Assembly (NCBI RefSeq): GCF_032854445.1
Contig: NC_088306.1
Span: 27,563,764-27,627,763 of the forward strand
DNA from: Liolophura sinensis
Taxonomy: Eukaryota; Mollusca; Polyplacophora; Chitonida; Chitonidae
Length of the DNA stretch: 64,000 nucleotides
Direction of reading: 5' to 3'
Part shown: one piece after another, positions 8,569 through 17,035 of the stretch
How positions within the stretch are numbered: the stretch's first letter is position 1
How the letters are laid out: the number at the start of each line of letters is the position of its first letter
The notes under the pieces: generated by a model
Told to the model about the DNA's origin: nothing
What the model saw: only the letters and a program-made list of their open reading frames with translations
The model's database searches: none
Translations under genes and position numbers: made by a program

Positions 8569-8775
8569 AAGCATCTCCAGTCCCTCGCACGGGCCCTTGG
8601 CAAGCTGGCTGGGAAGGCGGCCGCAGCGATTCCAGGGATAATTGGCAGTATCGTATCCTGGCTCCTGAACCTTCTCGGAAAAACGGCTGGGTGGTTGGCC
8701 GACAATGTCTGGGCCCTAGTCGTCGCAGTAGGCGGCCTATTACTCATAGCCGTTCGGAACTGGTTAATGCCATAA
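8569..8775 (+). pseudogene. In-frame continuation of the coiled-coil membrane protein after a stop codon
   Basis: Directly after the TAA at 8566-8568 the same frame stays open to a TAA at 8773-8775. The 68 codons encode amphipathic and hydrophobic helices (GKAAAAIPGIIGSIVSWLL and VVAVGGLLLIAV). The frame is preserved and the composition is that of a membrane domain, so this is best read as the native C-terminus cut off by one nonsense mutation or by programmed readthrough. Confidence 0.6.
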
Positions 8776-8999
8776 CAGCAGTAAACCGATGGCCACCCCG
8801 GCCACCACGAGGGCTGTCTTTTCCGCTTCGTGGTTATATTGCGCTAACGGAAATGAATCCGCCGCGCGGAGCTGTTGTTGTTGTTGTCCCTGTTCCTTCG
8901 GAACAAGAACAGGAACAGGAACAACAGGGCTGTGCGGCACAGTCTCTTGCGGCTTTACAATCCCCCTATCTGCCCGACTGCAAAGTGGGCGGCACTACG
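8764..8999 (-). other. Possible displaced C-terminal tail with membrane helix (minus strand)
   Basis: A minus-strand frame without an ATG lies just past the stop of the 360-aa gene (8966). It codes Pro/Val-rich (VVPVPVLVP), Gln-rich (QQQQQ) and finally hydrophobic residues (ALVVAGVAIGLLLLWH) before a TAA at 8764-8766. It could be the frameshifted tail of that gene, or chance. It overlaps the end of the plus-strand gene by 12 bp. Confidence 0.3.
8891..8905. terminator. Hairpin TGTTCC-TTC-GGAACA in a convergent gap
   Basis: A perfect 6-bp stem with a TTC loop, placed between two convergent genes (ends at 8775 on plus and 8966 on minus). It is the same sequence family as the hairpins at 5315, 5481 and 7545. 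Confidence 0.45.
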
Positions 9000-10048
9000 T
9001 CGTTCACACCCTCGTTAGAACCTAGCTTCTGTTCTTCTGTGGCCACGACGATTTTGTTATTGTAGTTGGCTATCTGGCCGATCCGCAGCAACATGTCGCT
9101 GGGAGCCATGTAAAGGCCTATGCCGAACACAAAGTCGACCACGCTACCGGCGTATTGTAGAACGTCCTGGTACCGTTTGATTGCTGAGGGGAGATCGACT
9201 GGAGAGGCAATGGCGTCTTCCACATTGGCGAAGAACTGCTTTTGTGCATCGAATGCTGTTCCCGTCCCAAGAATACGCGTCCTCGTTTGCGCTTGGGCGC
9301 CTAATATGGCCCATACGTAGGTCCGGATGGAATCGTTCAAGCGCTCCACACCAAGCTGCGTGAATCCAGAGGATGTTTCAACAATAAACGACCCCCAGGC
9401 GTCTACGCTGTCCTGTTCAATGTAATCGACGTGGAGCTTGCCGAACGTCTTCGGGAACGTCATCCTGCCCGGATCAAAACTGCCGTCACCGATTGGGTGG
9501 TAGCCGTGGTTCGTCCAGTAGTTGTATGCCACCCCGAGTCCGTGATTGGCGCCCCCACCTCGCCCCCAGTCTGTGTGCGGTGACACCCGAAACTCTCCGC
9601 AGATCCTTTCATAAGCCCGCCGGTCGTAGGGATTATTTAGCCAGTCCCATGCTCTGTCTTGCGGTAGCGGGGCTTTGATCTCCTCCAAAACCCGTCGGAC
9701 TTGATAGTAGACGTGAAATGCGTACAAGGCCTTTATGCGCGGATCGGCGGCGAGAAGATGGTCTTTGGCGGATACTCCACAGCCCGTCGTTGCGCACCAG
9801 ACCGCGAAATTCACCTGATTCTGCCAGAACTGCATTGGGTTGGTGTTCCAGGCCTGAACGATGGAATAGCTGGTTACCTTGGGCAGGCGGTACTTCGAAA
9901 ATACATCCGCGAACTGGGCCTGAAAGGCCTTGCCCTCCTGCGCGTAAATGTCTGTTCGCGTCAGCTGTTCTGCGTGGGTTTGAACAGCATAGAATGACCC
10001 GGCCTTATAGGTCGCTCCCCTATTAAAAGTAAACGCCTCTCTGTTCAT
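8966..10048 (-). CDS. Unknown 360-aa protein of the viral element
   Basis: The start chosen is ATG 10048-10046 (MNREAFTFNRGATYKAG). The frame is open 13 codons further, but only from a GTG overlapping the opposite gene. The protein is rich in aromatic residues (AWNTNPMQFWQNQVNFAVW, YNYWTNHGYHP) and Gly, with no P-loop and no strong signal peptide. A moderately hydrophobic region is present near the C-terminus (VVDFVFGIGLYMAP). The position between coiled-coil and minor capsid genes suggests a virion component. No family is recognised. It starts 22 bp from a divergent gene, and a TM-bearing minus frame follows its stop, so the C-terminus may be displaced. Confidence 0.7.
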   Translation of the reverse strand: MNREAFTFNRGATYKAGSFYAVQTHAEQLTRTDIYAQEGKAFQAQFADVFSKYRLPKVTSYSIVQAWNTNPMQFWQNQVNFAVWCATTGCGVSAKDHLLAADPRIKALYAFHVYYQVRRVLEEIKAPLPQDRAWDWLNNPYDRRAYERICGEFRVSPHTDWGRGGGANHGLGVAYNYWTNHGYHPIGDGSFDPGRMTFPKTFGKLHVDYIEQDSVDAWGSFIVETSSGFTQLGVERLNDSIRTYVWAILGAQAQTRTRILGTGTAFDAQKQFFANVEDAIASPVDLPSAIKRYQDVLQYAGSVVDFVFGIGLYMAPSDMLLRIGQIANYNNKIVVATEEQKLGSNEGVNDVVPPTLQSGR

Positions 10049-10070
10049 TCTATTGCCGTAGGAATACAAG
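10049..10070. promoter_or_regulatory. 22-bp divergent spacer between two start codons
   Basis: The minus-strand ATG at 10048 and the plus-strand ATG at 10071 are 22 bp apart. A shared bidirectional promoter would have to extend into coding sequence. No clear core motif is visible. Confidence 0.35.
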
Positions 10071-10733
10071 ATGTTCGTAACTCTCACTAATATTCAAAAC
10101 GGCTCCTCCTCGGAACTGCCACAGGCTCTTGACAACCGTCACGGCTGCCTAAAAATTGCCCTCCGCGAAATAACATTCTACCCTGCCTGGGTGAATATTC
10201 ACCCAGGAGTGGGCTTCCTGCTTGATGGCGAACGGGTCGAAGTGCCGAGGGGTTACTATAATGTTTGTACGCTGGACAAGGTAATCTTCCGCCCCCTTGG
10301 CGTTTCGCTGAAAATGAACGAAGCTACGGGCCGCCTAACCCTAAGCCTCCCTGGCAAATCCTTCCTAATGCTGCAAGAGCTGGCCCCCATATTGGGATTC
10401 ACCGACGGGTTGATGCCCAGAAATGGCACTACGGAAGCTGATCAATGGCCCGACTTGGTTCCACACAAAGAAATATTTGTGCATCTGGACGAACTGAGCA
10501 CCTCAGAAAACGTGAGGATCACGTCTGATACCAGTAGCGGTTCAACGTTACTTAGGGCCATCGCGGCGACCGGCGAAGGGATCAACTGCGGGAAGACGGC
10601 TTCCTTCCCTAACCCCCAGTTCAAAAATTTGCGTAGAGAATACGTGACAAAGCTGACGGTCTCGCTTTTAGATATAAGCGGCAAGCGTCTCGATACCAGT
10701 TACCTAAGCGCGGCCCTAGAAATCACGACATAA
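10071..10733 (+). CDS. Likely penton/minor capsid protein of Polinton-type element
   Basis: 220 residues from ATG 10071, no membrane segment, strand-rich. Segments such as LKIALREITFYPAWVNI, GYYNVCTLDKVIF, LAPILGF and HLDELSTSENV match the layout I know from small single-jelly-roll minor capsid proteins of Polintons and related elements. Role: capsid vertex (penton) protein next to the major capsid protein. The frame is intact, and the stop is followed after only 2 bp by the next ATG (10736), implying co-transcription. The assignment rests on pattern recognition; a structure search would decide. Confidence 0.65.
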   Translation: MFVTLTNIQNGSSSELPQALDNRHGCLKIALREITFYPAWVNIHPGVGFLLDGERVEVPRGYYNVCTLDKVIFRPLGVSLKMNEATGRLTLSLPGKSFLMLQELAPILGFTDGLMPRNGTTEADQWPDLVPHKEIFVHLDELSTSENVRITSDTSSGSTLLRAIAATGEGINCGKTASFPNPQFKNLRREYVTKLTVSLLDISGKRLDTSYLSAALEITT

Positions 10734-10735
10734 TA

Positions 10736-11554
10736 ATGGTTGACTCGACCGGTCCCAGTTCTACATGTCTGTCACTATCTGACCTGTCTGACACGACGGA
10801 TTTTGAGCTCCCCGGGCAACCTGGTAAGATTTACGCCCTTCAGTTCGAAAATGGCTTCTACAGCCGAAAAAAGATTAACGTGGGGCGGCAAGAAGCTGTC
10901 GCTACGTTTGATTCCCTTCAAGACGTCTCGGCTGCAATCGGTGGGCGCAGGCCACCTTCAGAGGCGATAGAGCATCAAAAACTCTCCTTAGTCCGCCGTG
11001 ATGACCGATTTGTCCTTGCCAGATCCCGCGAGCCCGATTGGCTTATCGATGTGCTCGTGACGCCGATGTCCGTCCAAACCACTAAATCCGAGGTCAAGAA
11101 GGTTTTCAACACCGGGCTCACATTCGTGTCGTATACGCCGAGCGACACCTGTCTTGTTGCTCTAGAAACAGCAGGGCACTTCACACTGGCCGCTGCGAAG
11201 AACGACGTACGCCTGAACGCGAATACAGATTTCCGAGCCGCGTTAGAAATAAACCAGGGGTCCATCATTATCATGGACCTAAAACTAGGGGTGGCCTCTG
11301 ATCTCGCTACATTTCTGCTCCCAGGGCTGAAAATCAGATGGCCGTCCGAACACGATGGAAAGGAGCTCCGAATAATGGTAAAAACGCAACCGCAGCAGAA
11401 AGCGATCGCTAACAGCTCTCTCGATAATGTAAAGGTTACGATAGCCGACCGCAGGGACGTAGGGACTCTGTATCTGGAGTCCGGCGTTCGGCTTCGCCGC
11501 CTTCGGGTCAGCACGTTTGAGGACGATTTAGATATAATTTATGCTTTGCCATAA
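10736..11554 (+). CDS. Unknown 272-aa protein, possibly second minor virion protein
   Basis: It starts 2 bp after the stop of the putative penton gene. The chain has many predicted beta strands and Arg/Lys-rich turns with no membrane helix and no recognisable catalytic motif. The last codons (IYALP-stop) lie in the first of three tandem 17-bp units, so the C-terminus and stop were duplicated after it. By position it could be another capsid or attachment protein. That is context only. Confidence 0.6.
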   Translation: MVDSTGPSSTCLSLSDLSDTTDFELPGQPGKIYALQFENGFYSRKKINVGRQEAVATFDSLQDVSAAIGGRRPPSEAIEHQKLSLVRRDDRFVLARSREPDWLIDVLVTPMSVQTTKSEVKKVFNTGLTFVSYTPSDTCLVALETAGHFTLAAAKNDVRLNANTDFRAALEINQGSIIIMDLKLGVASDLATFLLPGLKIRWPSEHDGKELRIMVKTQPQQKAIANSSLDNVKVTIADRRDVGTLYLESGVRLRRLRVSTFEDDLDIIYALP

Positions 11555-11584
11555 TTTATGCTTTGCCATAATTTATGCTTTGCC
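11534..11584. repeat. Three perfect 17-bp tandem units across a stop codon
   Basis: The unit ataatttatgctttgcc is repeated exactly three times. The first copy encodes the end and stop of the 272-aa gene, and the other two form the short gap before the next ATG at 11606. Confidence 0.95.
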
Positions 11585-11605
11585 ATAACAACAATTCGGT
11601 TTATA

Positions 11606-11950
11606 ATGGGTCTGTATCCAACCATCGTGGACGATGAGGCAAACACTTCTGGCTCCGCAACAGATGTTACCCCAACCGCACCTCAACCGGACCTCAGGCG
11701 AGCCTTGTACAAAAAATACCAGCGCGCAGTTGGCGCCCCCGAGGCTTTGGATTCAGCAATGCTCGCGGCCTCTTTCGGTTTGGGGGTGGCTGGCGTCGGG
11801 CTGCTGTCTACTGTATTTGCCGCCCCCGTGGTGCTGGCAATGGAGGCAACGGCGCTGGCGTGTGGTGTCATTAGCGCAGCTGGAAAATTAATTAATAAGC
11901 GGCTCCGCGCGAAGGCTAAGAAACACAACGACATCCGGGCTGTTGGCTGA
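11606..11950 (+). CDS. Small two-helix membrane protein, probably truncated by frameshift
   Basis: The start is taken as ATG 11606 (MGLYPTIVDDE), because the upstream ATG at 11558 lies in the 17-bp repeats. The 114 codons contain a hydrophobic hairpin (MLAASFGLGVAGVGLLS and PVVLAMEATALACGVISAAG) and a basic helix (INKRLRAKAKKH). The frame stops at 11948-11950, just where another frame with a matching helical continuation begins (11943 on). A one-base break near 11940 is the simplest reading. Confidence 0.6.
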   Translation: MGLYPTIVDDEANTSGSATDVTPTAPQPDLRRALYKKYQRAVGAPEALDSAMLAASFGLGVAGVGLLSTVFAAPVVLAMEATALACGVISAAGKLINKRLRAKAKKHNDIRAVG

Positions 11951-12194
11951 CGCCAAGCTAAACAGTATTCACGCGCAGGTGTCCGCAGCAATGTCAGATG
12001 GCCTTATTTCAGATGTAGAGTTTAAACAGGTAGTGGCCGAGCTGCAGAGCTACGATGATCTGAAGGAGGGGATACGCTCGAAGTCTCACAAGGCATTCAA
12101 CTCCGCACAACTCGACGAGAAGGTTAAAAAGCAGCTCATAGCTCAAGGTCGCGACCTGGCCCGCCAAGACATTAAAAAAGCTCTGTCCGACTGA
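11943..12194 (+). CDS. Helical C-terminal half of the preceding membrane protein
   Basis: About 83 codons with no ATG at the start (TTG). It is helical and charged (KLNSIHAQVSAAMSDG, DVEFKQVVAEL, KKQLIAQGRDLARQDIKKAL). It overlaps the end of the 11606 gene by 8 bp in a different frame. The absence of a start codon plus the continuous helical character support a single broken gene rather than two. This is the last gene of the rightward block; an AATAAA lies at 12274-12279. Confidence 0.55.
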   Translation: MADAKLNSIHAQVSAAMSDGLISDVEFKQVVAELQSYDDLKEGIRSKSHKAFNSAQLDEKVKKQLIAQGRDLARQDIKKALSD

Positions 12195-12218
12195 CGATAG
12201 ACTGCACCGCCGTATTTT

Positions 12219-12279
12219 ACACCTTCGGTGTTAATGAGCAACCTCCGCGCTACACTCCGTAAGTAATTGTGAAAATAAA
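12219..12279 (+). terminator. Hairpin ACACC-TTC-GGTGT and AATAAA poly(A) signal
   Basis: A 5-bp stem with a TTC loop (12219-12231) follows the last plus-strand gene by 25 bp, and an AATAAA motif is at 12274-12279. Together they look like a 3' end for the rightward transcription unit. Confidence 0.5.
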
Positions 12280-12287
12280 AAAATATG

Positions 12288-12314
12288 TCCTAGCCGGGGA
12301 TCGAACCCACGACC
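12288..12314 (-). other. tRNA-like 3' half (T-arm and acceptor strand)
   Basis: Read on the minus strand this stretch has GGTCGTGGGTTCGATCCCC, with a T-loop TTCGATC and perfect box B-like core, followed by GGCTAGGA. A short matching TAGCC exists ~45 bp upstream on that strand, but no D-arm or normal anticodon arm can be built. It is therefore a tRNA fragment or a tRNA-like element, not a working tRNA gene. Confidence 0.4.
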
Positions 12315-13083
12315 ATAAAGAGCAAAACCCAAGCTGTGTCTCGAGAGCCCGGGGCTAAACCTTAAAGGTCGTTTTCGTGCGTTTGCGTTATCATTCGGTT
12401 TTTTCGGGCTCCCCCTTCTGCAACCACCCCACCTCCCCATTCTAATCTCCTCGAAATGCCCACCTTCGAGCTTTCATCATTGGAGAATTAGAGACGATCA
12501 TTCGGCGAGGTGGCGGGTATTAGCACGGCTATATACCCAGAGACACAGGGCGGCCGGCTCCCTGGCCAAGGGAGCTATCCGGGCCGCCGAATGTGATGTG
12601 AAAAATTGGGGGTGTCTTTTCCGCTAAAATTGTTTTTTCGCTCAGAATCGACCCATAACAACGGCAATATGGGCGAAGAAGAGACGTAGACTCAGAATCT
12701 GATGTTAGTTTTGTCCTACGACCCATACATCAAACGCAATCAACGATTTATTAGCACAAGTATTGCACAACACCCGCGCGTATTCTGGGAACATGGCGCT
12801 TGTTACAACGGCCTCACTTCACAGGGTATTACGGCGCCAGCCTTGTAGGCTCTGACTCTTATATGCTCACATTACAGGAGACTGCCTTATAAAACACCCC
12901 AGTCTGTATTGTATATCTTTCAGCTTGGGGTATACGAAGTATCTGTGCTCCCTGTATGTAGACGGGCTGGGCTGTCTCTGACCCACATATATACATAGGC
13001 CTATACATGCATGTAGTTCACCGGTGTGTGTAATGTAAGTCAAAGCCTAACCTATTTTTAACTGCGGGAAGTCTATATATGCA
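12315..13083. other. Gene-free stretch with one strong hairpin
   Basis: I see no gene. At 12549-12588 there is a two-part stem: outer GGCGGCC/GGCCGCC (7 bp) and inner GCTCCCT/AGGGAGC (7 bp) with a 5-base loop. The rest (12590-13083) has no recognisable motif and becomes AT-rich towards 13 kb. Confidence 0.7.
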
Positions 13084-13356
13084 CTAGGAAATATTGATGG
13101 CCGCTAAACGGGCAAACTCTTTTTGGAAAGCCCTTGTACGCCTTTGACAGTCCCTATTTGCAAGTTTGTGGTACCCACATGAGTGACAAAGGCCATACTC
13201 GTTTTTCACGCCGATTCCACACCGTTGGCATGGTTGTGTTCCACGGCTTTTTCTTAACCTGGCGAGGTGTACCTTGCAGTATTCCTTTATACATCGCCGC
13301 CCGCAGTGATCGAAAGAACCACACTTCAGCCACTTGCATGTATCCTTGCCCCACAT
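13084..13356 (-). CDS. Cys/His-rich putative zinc-binding protein
   Basis: 90 residues from ATG 13356. The spaced cysteines and histidines (CKWLKCGSFDHCGRRC, YCKVHLARLRKSRG, CQRCGIGVKNEYGLCHSCGYH) make two probable zinc ribbons or knuckles. The C-terminal third is basic and helical. It could bind nucleic acid. It is the outermost gene towards the right end of the element and reads inward. Small Cys-rich proteins of this kind occur in Polinton-like elements as far as I know, but the specific family is not identified. Confidence 0.6.
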   Translation of the reverse strand: MWGKDTCKWLKCGSFDHCGRRCIKEYCKVHLARLRKSRGTQPCQRCGIGVKNEYGLCHSCGYHKLANRDCQRRTRAFQKEFARLAAINIS

Positions 13357-13435
13357 TGCTTGAAGTATTCCTAAGTATACCTAATCTACAGCATCTCTCT
13401 AATACGAAAACATGGGGGCCCTGGTACGTGCCCCG

Positions 13436-13762
13436 GCCCGCGGGAAGCAATGTTTCGCGTACACAAATAATTGGGGTAATTGTGTATGTAGGCCGGGCGC
13501 GTTTCGTGTACACAAATAATTGGGGTAATTGTGCATGTAGGCCGGGAGAGCGCCAGGGGGGGTCCGGCCAAGGAGAGCATGGTGGTGGCGCTCTTGCCCC
13601 CCGGGGAGCGCGCCAGGGGGTCCGGCAAGGAGATCATGGTGGGGGCGCTCTTGCCCCCCGGGGAGCGCGCCAGGGGGGGTCCGGCCAAGGAGAGCATGGT
13701 GGGGGGCGCTCACGTGCCCCACGCCTCCCCCACTGGCTGGTGCATTCGCCCCTCCTGCTGCT
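13436..13762. repeat. GC-rich tandem repeats at the right end of the viral region
   Basis: Two ~49-bp copies with the core tacacaaataattgggg are followed by three ~60-bp GC-rich copies (units starting gagcgcgccaggggg). Long frames here are by-products of the repetition. At about 13762 the sequence switches abruptly to AT-rich DNA homologous to intron 7 of the cPLA2 copies. The repeats may be part of a terminal repeat of the element, but its left end is outside the window so this cannot be tested. Confidence 0.75.
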
Positions 13763-15165
13763 TGTTCCGAAACGTGTGCGTTTGAATGAAGCTTTAAGTA
13801 AAAGAGACTATACCGGGTCAAGGCAAGAGTTTTGTTGTCATTTTAGAATAGCCCAAATAATTACCTTCACAAAGTACCAGCCTGGTCTATTCGCGGTTTA
13901 CATAAAAAAATCGGTAATAATACCCTAAAATTTATAAAGTATGTAGCGTTATAACTTTTTCAAACCTTAGAAGCATGTTAACACGATACAAAGTACAGAT
14001 ACGAGTCTATAATTTACTGAGAGGCAGTGATTTGAGCCATATAAATACTGTTATTGTTAAATGCAGATAATTTGATTTGATTTTTGTCCAAAATCTCTGG
14101 CATACTCTCTTTAATTTAATTATTTTAATGTTTAATATTGTCATAGGTTTCTTCGGTTTAATTGAAAGATATTTTTCCCCATATTAAATTGTCAGGTTAT
14201 TATCGACATTGTACTCGCATCCGAAGTGGCCAAAGTTGTCTCTGAAAGAATTTCAGGTAGAGCTAAAACAGAACATTGACGCGAAAACTTGATGGGAATG
14301 CAGCAAGTGAGTCGGTACATCAGCGCCATGATGGAAAAATGGCACAACGGCCAGCCAATCAGCTTCACGGATTTCTTTGGAAACACTAATTAAAAAGATG
14401 TAAGTAAAAGGGAGGCAATTGATGTTGGATTGGGTGGTCTGATATGTAAAACCAGATTTGTTTAATGTTACAGGCATGATTACAATTTTGAAAACGGTTG
14501 TTTGAATGTATATTTTGACTGGGTTTATTGATGATACTAACAAAGTGGTCACCTCAGAAAGATTCTTCATGTTTTTGCTCTCTAATTCGTTACGTTTTTC
14601 TGTCTATCCTGTGTTAAACATCCCTTCTGTACAAGATTTTGTAAAGTTGGTTAAACTTTACAAAATAAGACTCTTACTAGGCATGTACCTGGTACCAGAG
14701 GGAAGGAATTGTGATATGCCTATAGCGTCAATATCACTGACCCCGATGTATTCTTTGGTCTTTCAGAGAAAAGATTGTACACTGACAGATCAACAGATAA
14801 AAATTGTGGACGGTAACATCCCAATGCCTCTGTATACGTGTGTACACGTGAAGAAGAATGTTTCTGCCAGAGCTTTTCAAGGTAAGACAAAAAAGGATGC
14901 AGCCTCATCACCACCTGTCCTCTCGCCCAGAATTTCAAACTTTCATCAGTAAATCTCATACCTGACCAAAACTTAGACAATTTCCATCATTTTGATACCA
15001 AGCATGCACCTGTACACCAACAACGGAAGGCTGGAAGCAAGAAAAGACTTCACACCCTAAAATACACAGAATTACATTCGTTCCTCCCGAAAAACGGAAG
15101 TTCTAATGGGGGCCTGTGTCCATCTTGATCATGCAACATAAGGTGACAGACCAAGATTTAGGTTT

Positions 15166-15533
15166 GAATGAATGAATGAATGAATGAATGCTAGGGATTT
15201 AACCATGTCTTAAGAATTTTCGACCTTACGACGGCGAGGTGTCATTTGGTCTTTTAATACTGTGTCTTCTTGCGGCAAGGCGAGTCCATGACGCCAAAGT
15301 GCTGTTGCCACTGAAGTGTCATGTCGAAGACACCAGACATGACATCTCACCTAGTCACATTGTACGGGTACCGGGGCAACCATTTCTTTTCCCTTGCTGA
15401 GTGCTGAGCGCCAAGTGAGACAGCAAGCAGTACCATTTTTAAAGTCTTTGGTATGACCCGACACGGGATTGATCCCGGATCTCCCGACTTCGGGCAGGAA
15501 GCACTAACCATTAGGCCACCGAAGCGGTCTATT
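15166..15533 (-). repeat. tRNA-derived SINE with (ATTC)n tail, copy in pseudogene C
   Basis: On the minus strand the head has a box A-like TGGCCTAATGGTTAGTG and a box B-like GGGATCAATCCC. A unique body follows, and the tail is (ATTC)n (15166-15190 on plus as GAATGAATG). It lies in the same intron as the SINEs of copies A and B, so it was inherited in the duplication. Confidence 0.85.
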
Positions 15534-16394
15534 GTATCTGATGTCATGCCTTCTCTGAAGAAGCACTAAAACTATATCGGCCATTAGAGTGACCCGATAC
15601 AAGAAGACGCTTAACAAGTTTTATGGAAGCAGCCCTCATCGCCAGTTATTTCAATAGGGCTATTTTGTTGACTACGTTACAATACCATGACATGTTACTT
15701 TGCAGAATGGATTGAGTTCAGTCCTTTTGAGATAGGAATGGCGAAGTTTGAAGAGCGAGTATTTCTGTAGTAAGTTCTTCATGGGCAAGTTGGCGAAGAA
15801 GTACGACGAACCCCCACTTCACTTTTTACAAGGTCAGTCCTAGGGTTTTGTTTTCAAAATCTGAAGTTATTCTGGAGTGTATTTTAACCTTGTAAAAATG
15901 TTGCAATGCGAGAGGTTCTGATGCCGTTTTTCCCCGTGGGGTGGGGCAAAGCGAGTCTGTTTGGACAACTTTCAGCAGGTATTTGATGTCATTATTTCTT
16001 CTCTCTACACTAAAACAAGAATAATTCTGTTAAATTAAACAGAAAGTCTGTTGTCTGAGTGATTCGAGAATATATTCTGTCTGTCATTTCAACTGTTTAT
16101 TCTGCTAAATATAAACACACACACTACTATTGCAAAACACATCTATTACTTCAACATACAGATTCTATTAGATTAACAAGATATTATGTTGAAAATGACA
16201 CATTATTATGTTATAATAACAGACTTCATCGTAGCATCACTCAGACAACAGACCTTCTGTTAAAATTAATAGATTAATTTTTGAGCGTATATTTATGGTA
16301 TTTAAAGTATGGCAAGATTTGATTACAGTATGGTAGGGTCTGAAAAGAGAGCACAGTATCACAAAGTCATGTTTCTGTGCTTCTGGGGTAAATA

Positions 16395-16402
16395 TGTAAC
16401 AC

Positions 16403-16476
<74 letters not shown>

Positions 16477-16586
16477 ACAGAGAGTTAGCGGAAACGGACT
16501 ACCAAATTTAATAATATATTCAACGTATGTGTATATTTAAGAAAAAGACAAATGTACAGATGGGGGCACTACAACACTGCCTTACA
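16395..16586 (-). repeat. 3' LTR with (TA)n expansion
   Basis: Shares TGTAACACCGGATATAT at its outer end and gatgggggcactacaacac-type sequence at its inner end with the 20000-20114 LTR. A (TA)n tract of ~60 bp (16409-16470) is unique to this LTR. Confidence 0.85.
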
Positions 16587-17035
16587 TCCACCCCGTCTGA
16601 AATGAATGTCGTCCCGACATTACAGTTCTATTAGACAAATACAGAAAATAGGTCACTAGATTACAATGGCTGATACCACGTGATCGCAAAGATGGGTAGA
16701 ATTATTTTCTTTAAAACTATTATACTTGGATACCTTGCAGAACTGTAAACATGTTGGCCAAACGAGTTACAAATGTTCCTTCAAATAGTTACACATCATA
16801 AAGCGATCAACAATTACATACAATAAGACAGTATACAGGTCTGCATCACTATTGTCTATTCTAAGTGTAACCAAAACACATGTTACCACTTCAGTTCCAC
16901 GTGTTGCAGACTTTAACCCGTTCTACTCCTATAGTAGCAGACATTCTGTATATTGTGATAGAACACAGTAGTTCAGACTACATATTGGGTATATTACACC
17001 TCATATTATGAAATGATATTGACAAATAGCAAAAA

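Noticed and set aside
7797-8747. 316-codon minus-strand frame opposite the coiled-coil gene
   Set aside because: Ser/Arg-rich shadow of the GC-rich plus-strand gene; no motif, and the plus-strand frame has clear domain structure.
13386-13928. Pro/Gly/Arg-rich frames on both strands in the GC-rich repeats
   Set aside because: Products of tandem GC-rich units; they cross the junction into intron sequence.
15347-15547. Small frame and possible functional tRNA in the SINE head
   Set aside because: The tRNA-like head lacks a closed acceptor stem and runs into a SINE body with (ATTC)n tail.
16237-16473. Tyr/Ile-repeat frame
   Set aside because: Translation of the (TA)n run in the LTR.
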